Assembly: GCF_000003815.2 (NCBI RefSeq)
Contig: NC_049990.1
Span: 9,118,542-9,182,541, forward strand
Reading direction: 5' to 3'
Length of the DNA stretch: 64,000 nt
DNA from: Branchiostoma floridae
Taxonomy: Eukaryota; Chordata; Leptocardii; Amphioxiformes; Branchiostomatidae
The translations under genes were made by a program, and so were the position numbers. This document shows, piece by piece, positions 1 through 10,991 of this stretch. The notes under the pieces are model-generated. The model ran no database searches and was not told where the DNA came from. It saw only the letters and a list, made by a program, of their open reading frames with translations. Position 1 is the stretch's first letter; the number at the start of each line of letters is the position of its first letter.

Positions 1-428
1 CAATTCTTCATACTACAACACAAATATTCAACAATGTGATTGAAAAATATAGGTCTTTTTTCAACAGTTATATTCTTGATGCAAGCTTTTGTGGGGAAAT
101 GGGGAAACTTGCATTTGTATGCATGGTAACTGTTTTTTTGTCATGATCAATAATTCAGACCACTCAAAGCTAGCCTTTACTGCTTTAGTCAAGCTTTCAT
201 AATGGACACACATATTACAATTTGTTCACTTCTTATGGTACAGTTAGACAAATATCTAACCACATGTATCGTAGCTTAAAGAAAACTAAAACTTTACCAA
301 AAGATGTGGTCGTAGCAGCTAGCCTAACTAATAGAAATAGCCCAAAGAATAGGTACAATGATACCATCTGTAAGCATGCACATACACAACAAGGAACATA
401 GCAGACATATATCAAAAGCTCTCCCTAC

Positions 429-2455
429 CTGTTGGTTACAATCTGCAACGGCATCGTCCTGTAGAAAGTCTGGCGGGACCTCTATCTTGACGAGGAACCG
501 TGCGAGGTACGCCCGTTTCTTCAAGTCCGGTACGCGTTGCAGCACCCATTCCAAAATGTGGTACACTGTGGGCTTGTCACCCATGACTAAACCCTGACGA
601 AATTCGCTCCTAGGAAATAAAGAATATAAATGGTCCATATAATTTTTATAAAATAACACTTCTTTTTCAATCCCTTATTTGGCTGTATACAACTTACAAG
701 TATAAACCTTTTTGGCAATGCCTCCAGGGCAGACCCTTTTTGCATGGTGTAACCTGAAGTTCACCAAATACTGCATTACTGTTACTTCTGACTATATGGG
801 GGAAATGAACCTACCTATTAAAGACATAATAGATAACAATACTTTGTGTTACTTGTTACTCCTTGCCTTTGTCAGCGGCAAAGTATGATCAATGAAAGCA
901 CATTTAATATCTTACAGTAAGTATTGTACCATTTGTCTGATGTTACTAGATTACAAGGTGATGACTCACGTGTTGTCTGTCTTGGGTTTGTACTTCAGGA
1001 TCTTTAAGATTCCCAGCATCCTTATGGCTGTTTGATCTGCTGCTTCTTCCCGAATGTCCAGCTTGTTCTGTTGGTGCAAAACATAAAAAAACAATCAGAT
1101 ACTGCTAGTGGTACATTAATACAACATATACATTTGTAGTACATAATACACCAAAGAACATGTGTAACAATTCCGATTTACAAATACAATAATCAGAAAA
1201 CAATGGTCACTGCAGGTTTTGAAAGCTATCTTTTACATTTCAGGGGCACCCCTAATTTGTTTGTATCTTAGCTTACAAATTATATGTATGCATATTCTTT
1301 TCTGTCATAATAGATGTTAAATGAAAGCATTTTCAACATGCTCAGCTCTTAAAAAATTGAGGCAGATTTCAAGAATCCTTTCAACTTTAGAGTGACCAGT
1401 GTTATGGATACTCTGGTATCCATCATATTCAGCTCCTACGATCACCTTTCTTTATGCATTCATGCAAATTACCAAGAGGCGTGAGGAAGTTGAATGTACT
1501 GGAGTAGATTAGACATTTATTTGTACACAAAAATGCAGTATATGATTGTTAAAAATTTGACCTGTGCTCTGCCCAGTGGGGCAGAAATGCACAATAAAGG
1601 TCTTAATTTGTTTAATGGAGACAGAAACTATTCTGCAGGAAAGTGATCGTTGGAGCAAATGGAGCTAGAATAGGACAGATTCCAGGCTTGTTAAGTTGGA
1701 GACTCACACGATCTTTAGTACTGGGGGATCCGGGAGTAGACGGAGACGGAGTGCTTTGTACATATGCATTCTGTGAGGAGAGAGGCAGTAGTGCTAGCAC
1801 AAGGTGCAGGTGATATACAGTAGAGTACAGTAAGCATAGCAACAAGAGAAACTAGTCTGGTGCAGAAAAAAAGAGTACAAAGTTACAGCTTGGAATCACA
1901 CATGTAAGTGTACAGTTAAGTTCCTAGTTCAGTTCTACAAGATGATGAGAATATACATACATTTTTGCAACTTTTTACAAGTTCTTGCTCAAGAATTTGA
2001 GTCAATATACATTAATATCATTCAAAAATCAATTACTGTAAATTCATTTATTTTCTCGAGGATTGTCATCAAGCCTCCACACCTACATGATCGATGACAG
2101 GGAACAACAGACGATAACCGGATAATGAGTGACTTAATTTTGTGATAATATTAAAGGGAAGGAAGTTTTTGCCACAAGTTTGCAGTGCAGTATAAATTGG
2201 AAAACCATCTTTGCTGAGTTTTGGGGAGATCACTACAAAAATAGCCACAAACATTTCAAGATTCACAGTAACGTGGTCTGTGTACATGTATCAGTGGATA
2301 TTTACACTTACCCGCGAGTCAATCTCTGCAAACACATCGTTGAGCACTTGTAAGAGTTGCAGGGGTTCCAGCGCATCGAAGCTAATGAGATTATAGTTTC
2401 TCTTGAACGGCTCCTTGTTCAAGGTTTCCACAATGAACTTCAGCTGCTCACTCAT
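429..2455 (-). CDS. IFT81: IFT81, intraflagellar transport protein 81, N-terminal exons (partial)
   Basis: IFT81 is an IFT-B core subunit that, with IFT74, carries tubulin into cilia; its N-terminal calponin-homology-like domain binds tubulin. Exons read from the right: 2312-2455 (48 codons, start [17 protein letters not shown]), 970-1067 (begins [17 protein letters not shown]) and 429-609 (contains [23 protein letters not shown] and FLQDDAVAD). All junctions are GT-AG and phases match (0, 2, 0). The order and motifs align with vertebrate IFT81 residues of about 1-130 from memory. The gene continues past the left edge. A 19-nt 5'UTR piece (2456-2474) follows an acceptor preceded by TTTTTTTCTGCCACAG, so there is a 5'UTR intron. 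A possible cassette exon lies at 1708-1770 (own entry). Transcription is divergent from SPCS2. Confidence 0.92.
1708..1770 (-). CDS. IFT81: candidate 63-nt cassette exon of IFT81
   Basis: Between IFT81 coding exons 1 and 2 there is a 63-nt open segment with a strong acceptor (TGCCTCTCTCCTCACAG) and donor (GTGAGTCTCC). It is phase 0 on both sides, exactly like the intron it sits in, so inclusion adds 21 residues ([20 protein letters not shown] plus R) without a frameshift. The peptide is rich in Ser/Thr/Pro, like a linker. Vertebrate IFT81, as I recall it, has no such insert at this point, so this is either an alternative exon or a chance exon-like intron segment. Confidence 0.5.
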
Positions 2456-2477
2456 CTTGGCAGTCGATCAGAGTCTG

Positions 2478-3538
2478 TGGCAGAAAAAAATGTTGGTCGG
2501 CATGCTATAAACAGTTAAATCAAGCAAGGTCTTTTCTAATTTCTTTACAGCAGCAGTAAAAATGTGAAAAAGTCTTACTGACAGGTGGAACAGCAACACA
2601 TCTTAATAACCCAACATCTTGTCAAAGAATCATTAAAAAGGCTCAAGGGGTACAGTGATCACATAGAAAGCAGAAGGCTGGACGTTCGATGCCCAGCCAT
2701 GATATCATCCATTCCTCAGCATTAAATTGTTCTTATAGTTAAGAAATCTAAAGAAGTCTTATTTTTGCACTCTTATACAGGATCAAGCTCATGGTTTGAG
2801 TTAGGCCTTTGGGTCGACACAACTTGACAGGATCACAAGGTTATCAAACTTTGAGTTTGAAAGGAACATTCTGTTTCTGTCAATACTCAATAGTGCCAAA
2901 AGCTCTCACAGGAACATCCTGCGCATTGAGCCATAAAAATTCTTATTAATAGGAACATGCTGTCAACAGTGAAAAAAAAAATCTTATTGACAGGAACATT
3001 TTATTCACAACGTTGCTAAGACAAAATTATGTGTAAACTCTCTACTCGAGTACTGGCACACATTTTCTTCAAATAATTGCAGGATCAATCTATATAATTG
3101 CGTGTCTTTATCATACACAAGCACTCATAGAATACACAAGGATCTTGAAAATACAAAATTAACATATTACATACCTTAGCAGCGTGGAAAATACGCAAAA
3201 ATTAAGATAACTGACCTGCCCACCTGTTTCAAACTTTCCTCTAGAAACTATGCAAGAGGTCCCGGATGTTGACCTTTGACAAGCATTTCAACCATTCCAT
3301 TAAAAAATAAGGGGTGATTTTAGATTTTATATGTTTCTTAAAATTTTCAACAAAAGACCAGTTACTAACGTGTAAAATCTACAATCTAAACATATCTTTG
3401 TTGAAAATTGTCTTTCTTCTTGCTTATGGATTGAAACTCTCTGTATTTTTTAAAAATGTTTTCACTCTCCTTGAAACAAAATGGTTTACTCAGATAACGC
3501 GAGACGCAGCGAGAAGACACGTCACTTCAAGAAACATC
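2478..3538. promoter_or_regulatory. IFT81/SPCS2 divergent intergenic region
   Basis: About 1.06 kb between the IFT81 5'UTR acceptor and the SPCS2 ATG. It should hold the IFT81 upstream noncoding exon(s) and both promoters. No clear TATA box. A candidate RFX X-box-like site starts at 3012 (GTTGCTAAGACAAA), matching 12 of 14 positions of the ciliary X-box consensus GTHNYYATRRNAAC. RFX factors drive many ciliary IFT genes, so this fits, but one degenerate match may be chance. Confidence 0.4.
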
Positions 3539-6500
3539 ATGGCTGACAGCGATAAAAAGAAAGCAACCCTGCCGGTAACTTGTCCCTTCCTCCTGCTTTG
3601 ATACATTATTTTAGGTCATAAGGCAATGATATTGATGCATGAGGTAAACCAAGAGGTACACAGTCCAGATTTATGCTCTTAAACGGCACACATGATGAAA
3701 AGATATGGTTTTTCGTTGTCACGTGTAGGAATTAGCGGAGGGACCCATGCGTTTGCAGTTCGGATACTGATTTTTAGCCGCACCAAAAACTGAAATTTCT
3801 CTTCTATGCGTAAACTGCCTTTCTTAGTTTCATCAATGAATACTACAGACATAGCATGCCAGAAGTAACACATTACTAGCAGCCGCGCAGCCCTCAGAAG
3901 AACCGTTCCTCGTAAAGGTCTGCTATATCATATAATAACTCACCATATGGAAAAAAAAATTATGGTTTCTCATGGCAGTCATGCATAGCCACCTGCTCGA
4001 AACAACAACAACAATCAAACACTTTTTATCTTTTACGGACGCATCTCACGTGGCTAAGTAGCTTAAAATGATGCTTTGGGTGATATGTTTAATGTGAATG
4101 CCCCGAGACATACACAAAACACGCCTAAATATGGTATGAAATATGGTGTAGACAAGAGCTGTTTACAAGTTAGTAGGGCCTTCAAATATGACCTCTTCCA
4201 TATGTGGTTTAAACTGTGAACAGACTAAAGATGCTCAAATTCATGCTCGTTAATGCATTTCTTCTTTTTAGTTTGGGGCAGACGAAAAACCAATCAAGGT
4301 GGACAAGTGGGATGGCAGTGCGGTTAAGAATGCCCTGGATGATGTGGCTAAGAAGGTACGACAAGTGGATTATGGCTACATACAAGTATCAGTACCTGGA
4401 CAAAAGCTGTATTTTCTCTAAACTTGTGCGTTGTTCAATGTTTGTCTTTTGTATTGCAGTATTGGTCAAAATTCAACAATGTGACTAGGCTTATTCATAG
4501 TTGTAAGTGTGCATGCATTGTGAGTATATGTGAAAGTTGAAGGCCAATGGCAATACATTAAGAAGGGCTAGAGGCCTCCAATATTGACATAATATTAGCC
4601 AAGTACATGTGAACTTCAAATCATTAACTAGCTCATTCATGCACCAAATAGCAATTGCTCAAGCAACTGGATATGATTTTGAAAACGTCTGAATGTTTCC
4701 AAAATCATATCCAGTTCTTTGAGTAATTGCTATTTGGTGCATCTTATTTCCGAGATTTCTAACCTTCATCGGCATAGCTTATTCATGTGTCTACATTTCC
4801 TGATTTCTCGCTCGAAAATTTCCCGCGTGCTACTTCAGATCCTGACGGATAACGATTGTGGGTATGGCTACGTGGAGAACTTCGTGCTGATGGATACGCG
4901 ACTTCTCATCTGCACGGTGTCGGTGATGTTTGCGCTGGCTGCCCTGGTGTACGATTATCTGCGACCCTTCCCGGACTCGCGACCTGTCCTGATATTGTGT
5001 GTCATTTCATATCCTTTTGATGCCGTATCTTTCCATGCTTGATCACAGTAGTATATACAAGCGTGAATAAGTTGCAGAAATACATCCATAACCATAAGAT
5101 TTTGCCACTCAGAAAGTTGCATTTGGTACTACCGCTTTTTAAGACCAGAGAAAACTGCTTGATGGTGCTTTGTGCTTGTATATCTTTGATGTGTACTTGA
5201 ACTTATTGAAAAGTCTTTAAAAATAGATTTGAGATATCTGTGTTTTTTCTCCAACATAGTAGTAAATCAATATGATGAGCAACAGTTACTAAAAGTTTCA
5301 CAAGGACTCAATAGGCTATAAAGCAGGGCTCGAAATCAACATAGTCCCGGGGCACCAAAAAATTTAGTCCGGGAACACTAAAAATCACTTTGGGACCTTT
5401 TTTGGGACGGTAAAAAAATTATCAATATCAGAATGTAAACCAATCATACGTTTGTCAGGTGCGTGACCTAGCTTTTGGTTCCCAGTCCTAAGGCCCCCAA
5501 ATTTGATATGTGACTGTGCAATTACAGTGTGCGTTTGATCTGCAAATACACTAAATTTAACATCTATATATAGTACCATTATTGATGATATTATTACACA
5601 AAATACAAATGTTTTCCACAGACAAAAAACTACTTCTTCCCAACTTCCACTTGTTTTGCTACTTAAGTTACAGCAAGTGGTCCTGTAAAGGACTGTAGTC
5701 TAGAGTACCAATGCTATTACACAAAATACAATTTTTTCCACAGACAAAAATCTTTCTTCCCAACTTCCACGTGTTATGTTTGGTTTGTCTCAAATTTCTG
5801 GAGATATGTGGGACTGTTTGTCTAATAATAGATCAGACAAGACACGTTTGAATCTGCATTGATTTTGAGTTTATTGTAATTGACAATTAGTTAATATAGA
5901 CAGAAATATTGTACTCTGAGTCTGACTCAACTTTATTGTTGTGATACGGGACTTCCTAAAAACCTGCTTGGGACCATCCATCCTCACTTCGGGACGATTG
6001 GAATTTATTTTTGGGAACACTTCTGGGACAATAGAGAAAACAGTTAATTTCGAGGCCTGATAAAGCTTTATTAGTATACTAAAACAGTGGTCAATTAATG
6101 ACTCACAATTCTAGATTTGCAGTAGAGATACACTCATACCTTTTGCTGTCTTAAGAAGCTGGTCTTAAACAATCTATGCTAATATGGTGATAAGGTGGTT
6201 TGTGATACATTGCAGGCTATATGTCAAATTTGAAGGTCCCTGGCCATTCTTTATGTATTGCCAGGGGCCTTCAACTTTCTATATATTACTAAGAAAAAAA
6301 AAAAGTAACAATGTGTTACTCATAAGTGAAAGCCCTTAAGGTCTATTCCCTAATTATTGTAACCCACAAAATTAGGCTTCACAGGGTCCTCGCGCTACTG
6401 TGGCATTGAATATTTGCTCCTTGAATGTTGGAATTGAAAGGAATAGAGTTGCTTCATCACGTAAAAAAGTGCCCCAAAACATTGACTTTGATAAATAATT

Positions 6501-8788
6501 GAAGTTCTACGACCCTGGTTCAGGCTAATATTGTTTAGCTTGCCTTTAAGGTAATGTATGATACATGTTTGTCTTTAACCACCACCTCACCTACTTTGTG
6601 CTGATGGGAGTGCTGACTGTCTACACAACTTTCAAGGAGAAGAATGTGATCCTAGTGGCCCATCAGAAGGACCAGGCAGGAGTGGACCCAGACAACATTT
6701 GGACAGTCAGTTCTTCTCTCAGGAGGTTGGTATATGGTATTGTTACCTCCATGAAACGGGAGGTAATGTTTTGGACGTGTCTTTTTGGGTATACTGAAAC
6801 TGTGAAAGTTGTAAGGATTTAAGACTTTTAAACCCCAACAAGCTCTGAAAAGGGAAAACCTGTAACTTAGTAACTAGTACAGGCACCCTGGATTCAGTAA
6901 CCATTCCAGGGCTCGAAATACTTTTTTCTGCATACCTGCACGGGTGCAGGTGGCATTGAAAATGACCCGCACCAGACAAATTTTACCTGCACCACTCTGC
7001 ATTTAGGAAGGATGGATCATACTGAAATTGTTCAGGAACCAGTATTTTATACTTACTAGGTGGTAACAGTCAATGCAGCTAATAACTATCCACATGCACC
7101 CACACCATAGGATTTTTACCTCCATGAAATGTCATGGAGGTTATATTTTACCCCGCATTTGTCTGTGTGTGTGTGTGTGTGTCTGTGTGTAAACAAAATA
7201 ACTCATGAATGGTTGGGTGGATTGGTTTCATACTTGGTGTGTTGGTAGTGTGTGATGAAAGCTGGAAATGATTAGATTTTGGACCCCCTAGCGACTCCCC
7301 TTGGTACTGCAGCACAATTTCCGGTTTTGCTATCTCGGTGTTCTGAACATGCTATGGTGACGATTTTTGAATATTAGATAGCTCCTGTGCTCAGAAAAAA
7401 ATGACATAAGTTTGGGCCCCCTAGCGTCTAGTTTTGGGACAGCAGGGGCATTTTTGTCAAAAACTTCTGAAGACGATAACTCAAGAAGGGAACAACGGAT
7501 TTTCATGATTTTTGGTATGTAGATACCTCAGACAATGTTGTACAAAATGACATACTAATTATGCAAAATAGAAGTACATTTGCATAATTAATGAGGATAT
7601 TCTATCATGGCAGTTTTTTCAATGTATCTCTTGTCCTGGATGTGATATGGTCTTGACATTTGGCTGGTAGATTCAGTAGCTTGCAGTGTCATGACAAAGT
7701 GGGGCAGGTTTCAGCCCCCTAACATTTAATTTCGGAACTGCAGGGGCGTTTTTGTCAAGACATTCCAAAGAGGATAACTGCAGAAAGGATTGATGGATTG
7801 GCATCATATTAGGCATGCGGGTACCTTAGGCAAAGATTTTCATAATGATATACATGTTGTGCAAATGAGGACTTAATTTGCATAATTAATGAGGAAATTG
7901 TATAATTCTATTGTTTTCAATAACTAGACTTCAATAAATGTAACACATGTTAGTTATGATAGGTGGAATATAAGCAGATACCAAATATGGTAATGAGGAA
8001 CTTATTTGCATAATTTATGTAAAAGTTGCAAAACCGCTTTATGATTAATAATGGGAATTTTATAATTGTGACATGTGTACGTTAGTCAATGATGAACAAT
8101 ACCATGCATGAATTATGTAAATGTGTTAGTCAATTGCATGAAATTTATGAAAGCTCTAAATTTTCATGGAGGTATGAGGTCGCCGAACTCTAGTTATGTA
8201 TAAAAGTGTTTTTTTTAAAACCTAGTACATGGACTAGTGTAGGTTAGGTGCAGGTAGACACCTGCACTAACCTGCATATGCAGGTGGTATTTCGAGCCCT
8301 GCATTCAAAGGACTGATTGATGAAAATGATTTCTCAGGACAGGGTGGGGTTAACTATGTAAAGATGGGCTGTTTTAATGTTTATTATGAGTAGAGTAGCC
8401 TGATTGACTCGCTTATAGCAGTCCACCCAACATCCGACCAGCCTCCCCTCTGTGGGGAGAGGCCAGTTACGGCCTTGGACAGCAGAGTTTCTGTTAATCA
8501 GGCTATGACTAGAGGTGTTTGCAGTTACCCAACCAGGTTTGACTGTACTTATAAATTAATTATTTCCTACTTGACCAATCAGTTCTTGCATCTCACCACA
8601 GGTTTGATGACATGTACACGCTACACATAGCCTACCAAGACGGCCAGACCAACCAATCACGAGAGGCGTCCGTGGTGAAGTCCGTTGCCTCGTGGTTTGA
8701 TGAAGAGGGCACGCTACTCATGGATCTGTTCACACAGGAAGTCAAGTCCATACACAGCAGCCTACTTACTGAGAAGAAGGAGAAGTAA
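3539..8788 (+). CDS. SPCS2: SPCS2, signal peptidase complex subunit 2
   Basis: Noncatalytic ER membrane subunit of the signal peptidase complex. Five exons: 3539-3574 ([12 protein letters not shown]), 4272-4355 (contains [20 protein letters not shown]), 4839-5008 (contains [12 protein letters not shown]; membrane span 1; ends in LCVIS), 6591-6725 ([12 protein letters not shown] membrane span 2, then VAHQKD and DPDNIW) and 8602-8788 (stop TAA 8786-8788). The total is 203 codons, slightly shorter at the N-terminus than the human protein of about 226 aa. Phases agree at every junction. Exons 3 and 4 have no GT-AG join; the only in-frame join is an AT-AC one (own entry). Possible poly(A) signals are ATTAAA near 9001 and AATAAA at 9231. 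The C-terminus ends in a Lys-rich KKEK, as expected for a cytosolic ER tail. Confidence 0.95.
4639..4742. repeat. short inverted-repeat element (MITE-like)
   Basis: About 45-bp imperfect arms: the left begins TGCACCAAATAGCAATTGCT and the right ends AGTAATTGCTATTTGGTGCA. It lies in SPCS2 intron 2. A degraded relative occurs at about 34133-34235 (AAGCAACTGAATATGATTTT ... TTGCTTGAGTAACTGC), so it is a dispersed family. Confidence 0.7.
5325..6059. mobile_element. non-autonomous DNA transposon, hAT-like ends
   Basis: Left end AGGGCTCGAAATCAACATAG, right end GTTAATTTCGAGGCCTG; the ends are inverted. ATAAAGC flanks both sides (5318-5324 and 6060-6066), a 7-bp direct repeat that fits target duplication. 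No transposase-like ORF. CAGGGCTCGAAAT-type ends recall hAT elements; that family name is inference. The interior repeats words such as GGGA and TTTTTCCACAGACAAAAA (twice). Confidence 0.65.
6230..6275. repeat. hairpin-forming inverted repeat
   Basis: TTGAAGGTCCCTGGCCA is followed after a short loop by its near reverse complement, GCCAGGGGCCTTCAACT. A similar half (GTTGAAGGCCAATGGCAATA) occurs near 4537. Confidence 0.5.
6907..8301. mobile_element. hAT-like MITE (about 315 bp) split by a nested element
   Basis: The outer ends are CAGGGCTCGAAATAC and GTATTTCGAGCCCTG, perfect 15-bp terminal inverted repeats apart from edge drift. The element is full of ACCTGCAC/GTGCAGGT words. It is interrupted at about 7116-8195 by the 1.08-kb element below. 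An uninterrupted relative lies at 37675-37971 and shows the pre-insertion sequence (GGACATTTATGTATAAAA). It sits in SPCS2 intron 4. Confidence 0.75.
7116..8195 (+). mobile_element. 1.08-kb dispersed element, copy 1 (Helentron/HINE-like architecture)
   Basis: Starts TTACCTCCATGAAATGTCAT with a perfect 10-bp-stem hairpin (ACCTCCATGA / TCATGGAGGT), then a TG-rich microsatellite. It ends TTTTCATGGAGGTATGAGG ... CGCCGAACTCTAGTT, so the 5' hairpin arm recurs as a subterminal inverted repeat. The interior has three diverged modules of about 300 bp sharing words such as GGGCCCCCTAGCG, GGGCATTTTTGTCAAAAACT, GAGGATAACT and TTTGCATAATTAATGAG. No ORF. Other copies are at 12613-13690 and 14660-15765, with fragments elsewhere. 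Confidence 0.8.
8396..8505. repeat. MITE-like inverted repeat TAGCCTGATT...AATCAGGCTA
   Basis: A 110-bp segment bounded by TAGCCTGATT and its reverse complement, with inner words CCCAACATCCGACC and CCCCTCTGTGGGGAGAGG. A partial copy ends at about 28024 (AAATCAGGCTAGC) in the CUB-mucin gene. It lies in SPCS2 intron 4. Confidence 0.6.
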
Positions 8789-10991
8789 TATGTGCTGTAC
8801 ATCTACGAGAGAGTAATTATGTTTTAGTAGACATGTGTTTGCCACTAACATGACATCAGCCTTGCTGGATGGATCAAGCTGGAAACAGACGAGAAAATTT
8901 GAATCATTAGATGTACTGTACTTTGGGAAATATTTGCAACGGTTTTATGTACATGGGTTTTGCAGTCCCCCTCCATGTATTTGCAATGTATCAATACTGT
9001 ATTAAAGAATTGTTTCAGTCACGAACTTGACATAAAGAGTTCCGTTCCCCTTCTATATGTACCATGCAAAGTAATTATAGCAATGTAATTATGGCATAAA
9101 CCACATGCAAATTTAGAGGTCTGACACTCCTAGCTTCAACCAATCAGCATGCTGGCTGTGATGTCATGTGCAAACACACTGTAGGGATTGTGTCAAACCA
9201 CAATGTGCATCACAAAAGAAGTAGTTGTGTAATAAATAGATGTTCAAAGATTAAAGACAAGTTTCAAGTTCAATAAGGACAATTTTCAGACTACGTGCTC
9301 AATGCGACGTATCTAAATCCCCTGTCACACATAGCTGATCATGACATCTTAAACTTCTCCAGAGCATGGTTCGTAGTTTGTTGGGAGTAAGGTCATCTCT
9401 GGTTGGGATTTCGTGATGAGCAAGGTCTTAAAAAATCATCTGCACCAGCCAACTATTGATTCTGAAAATCAAAGTTGAGAAAAGCCATATACTGCTTGGA
9501 TGCAGGAGCCAACTGGATGCAGATGTGTGTGGATTCCTTAAGCTTCTCTTAATCCAGTGCTGACCTTGGTTGGGGAGTGGTCAGGAGCAAGGGAAGGTCG
9601 TGAATGTGTGACAGGGGCTTTAGTCATTGTGTCTTTCTTACTTTTGATGTCTTGTAGGTCACATACAGCATGTAGAGGTAAAGGTTTTGTTGGAAGATTA
9701 GATTCTCAAGTGTAAGTGACAAATGAAGTATTTCGATACATTTTGTCAAGCTGTTTTTTTGTTGTTGTTGTGAAATACAGCTGTAAAGAAGAACCAGAAT
9801 TTGTTGACAAACAAAAAAATTTGAATCATTCCTGATTTACATTTTACATGTTTAGTTTAAGCACACAGAGACCAGATTTCATGAGTAATGTTCATGTATT
9901 TGGGATAATGCAGAAGGTAGAATGGGCGCCTTTAGATTCCCAAAGTTATGTTATAAATGGTACCTTGTATTGTAGATTGATGGTACCTTGTACCAAAGGA
10001 GGCCATAATATGGTATTGTAGATTGATTGATGTAGATTCAGTATTTTAGAGGCAATACCTACAATTTGTAGCAATCCCGTGATTCAGTGTTTGAAGTGGG
10101 CATGCACGATGAGATGCATTGTGGGAAATATGTCAAAGTTGAAGATTCCTGAGACATAAACAAAACTCATCTGGACATGTGTCAAGCATGTTCTAGACAA
10201 ATCCTGTTTACAAGTTTGGGGCCTCCACTTATGACATGTTACCCACAATGCATCCAACTGCAAATGTGCAGTTGAAACTGAAAACTGGCTTATTTTGTCC
10301 AAATATGGACATAACATGACCATGTTGCTATGTTATGTTCACAATGTTACCCAAGTCAGATTCCTGTTGTTTGGGTATCGGGAGAAAGGAATTAAATGTC
10401 AAGTAAGAATGAAAGAGATGAAAACTTCTTTGTTTGTTTTTGTTTGTTTTGTAACAGCGGGGTATAAATGTAAGTTGTGAAACATGTATCAATCTGTAGA
10501 TAATCTGTAAACTAATAGTCTCCAAGCAGATGTTGGGAGTCTAAATTGTGACATTTTCTTAGCTACCCTTTTCTGTGACATTAGCTCCCTTCAGCATCTG
10601 CTTGGAGATTATTACCCTATCTAGTGCCAACACCATGTATTGTTAATGTACTATTAGATACAGGCAAAATTGATATAGATATAGGTATAATGGTATAATC
10701 TATTCATAACCAGCCCAGATTTACATCAAGTCGATATATCAGACTATGAAAGCAGAAAAGCTACAATAACAATGCTTTAAATTTTTTATTAGTTCAGTAA
10801 ATGCTGTATACAATTTCTTGTTGGAAAGCAGAATACTGCAAAAGTAACGGGTAACATTAAAATCAAGACCCCACCCCCCCTTCATGTTAGTATCTTCCCT
10901 TGTCACATGCCCATGACTTCCGCTAGTGGTGACTTTTAATCCACTTCCTCCCACTGTACCCAAAACCTTGTGGTGGCTACAAGAAGCCAAC
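8789..10991. other. SPCS2 3' flank and intergenic DNA
   Basis: Holds the SPCS2 3'UTR with candidate poly(A) signals (ATTAAA about 9001, AATAAA 9231), the 9319-9617 MITE, a short hairpin element at 10517-10612 (TCTCCAAGCAGATGTTGGGA ... CATCTGCTTGGAGA) and otherwise no coding sequence I can support. Confidence 0.6.
9319..9617. mobile_element. MITE with 12-bp CCCCTGTCACAC terminal repeats
   Basis: Perfect terminal inverted repeats CCCCTGTCACAC / GTGTGACAGGGG bound a 299-bp element with the inner words CCAGAGCATGGTT and GGGGAGTGGTC. A diverged copy is at about 30682-30930 and a more decayed one at about 11150-11350. It lies just 3' of SPCS2. Confidence 0.65.

Larger units (their letters stand above)
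5009..6590 (+). other. SPCS2: U12-type AT-AC intron of SPCS2
   Basis: The intron begins ATATCCTTTT directly after GTCATTTC and ends CTCAC before CTACTTTGTG. The 5' end matches the U12 AT-AC donor ATATCCTT in full. TCTTTAAC at 6573-6579, close to the U12 branch site TTCCTTAAC, puts the branch A about 12 nt from the 3' end. The join restores VISYFVLMG, the conserved SPCS2 sequence. No GT-AG alternative keeps the frame. The intron carries a 735-bp transposon (5325-6059). Confidence 0.88.
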
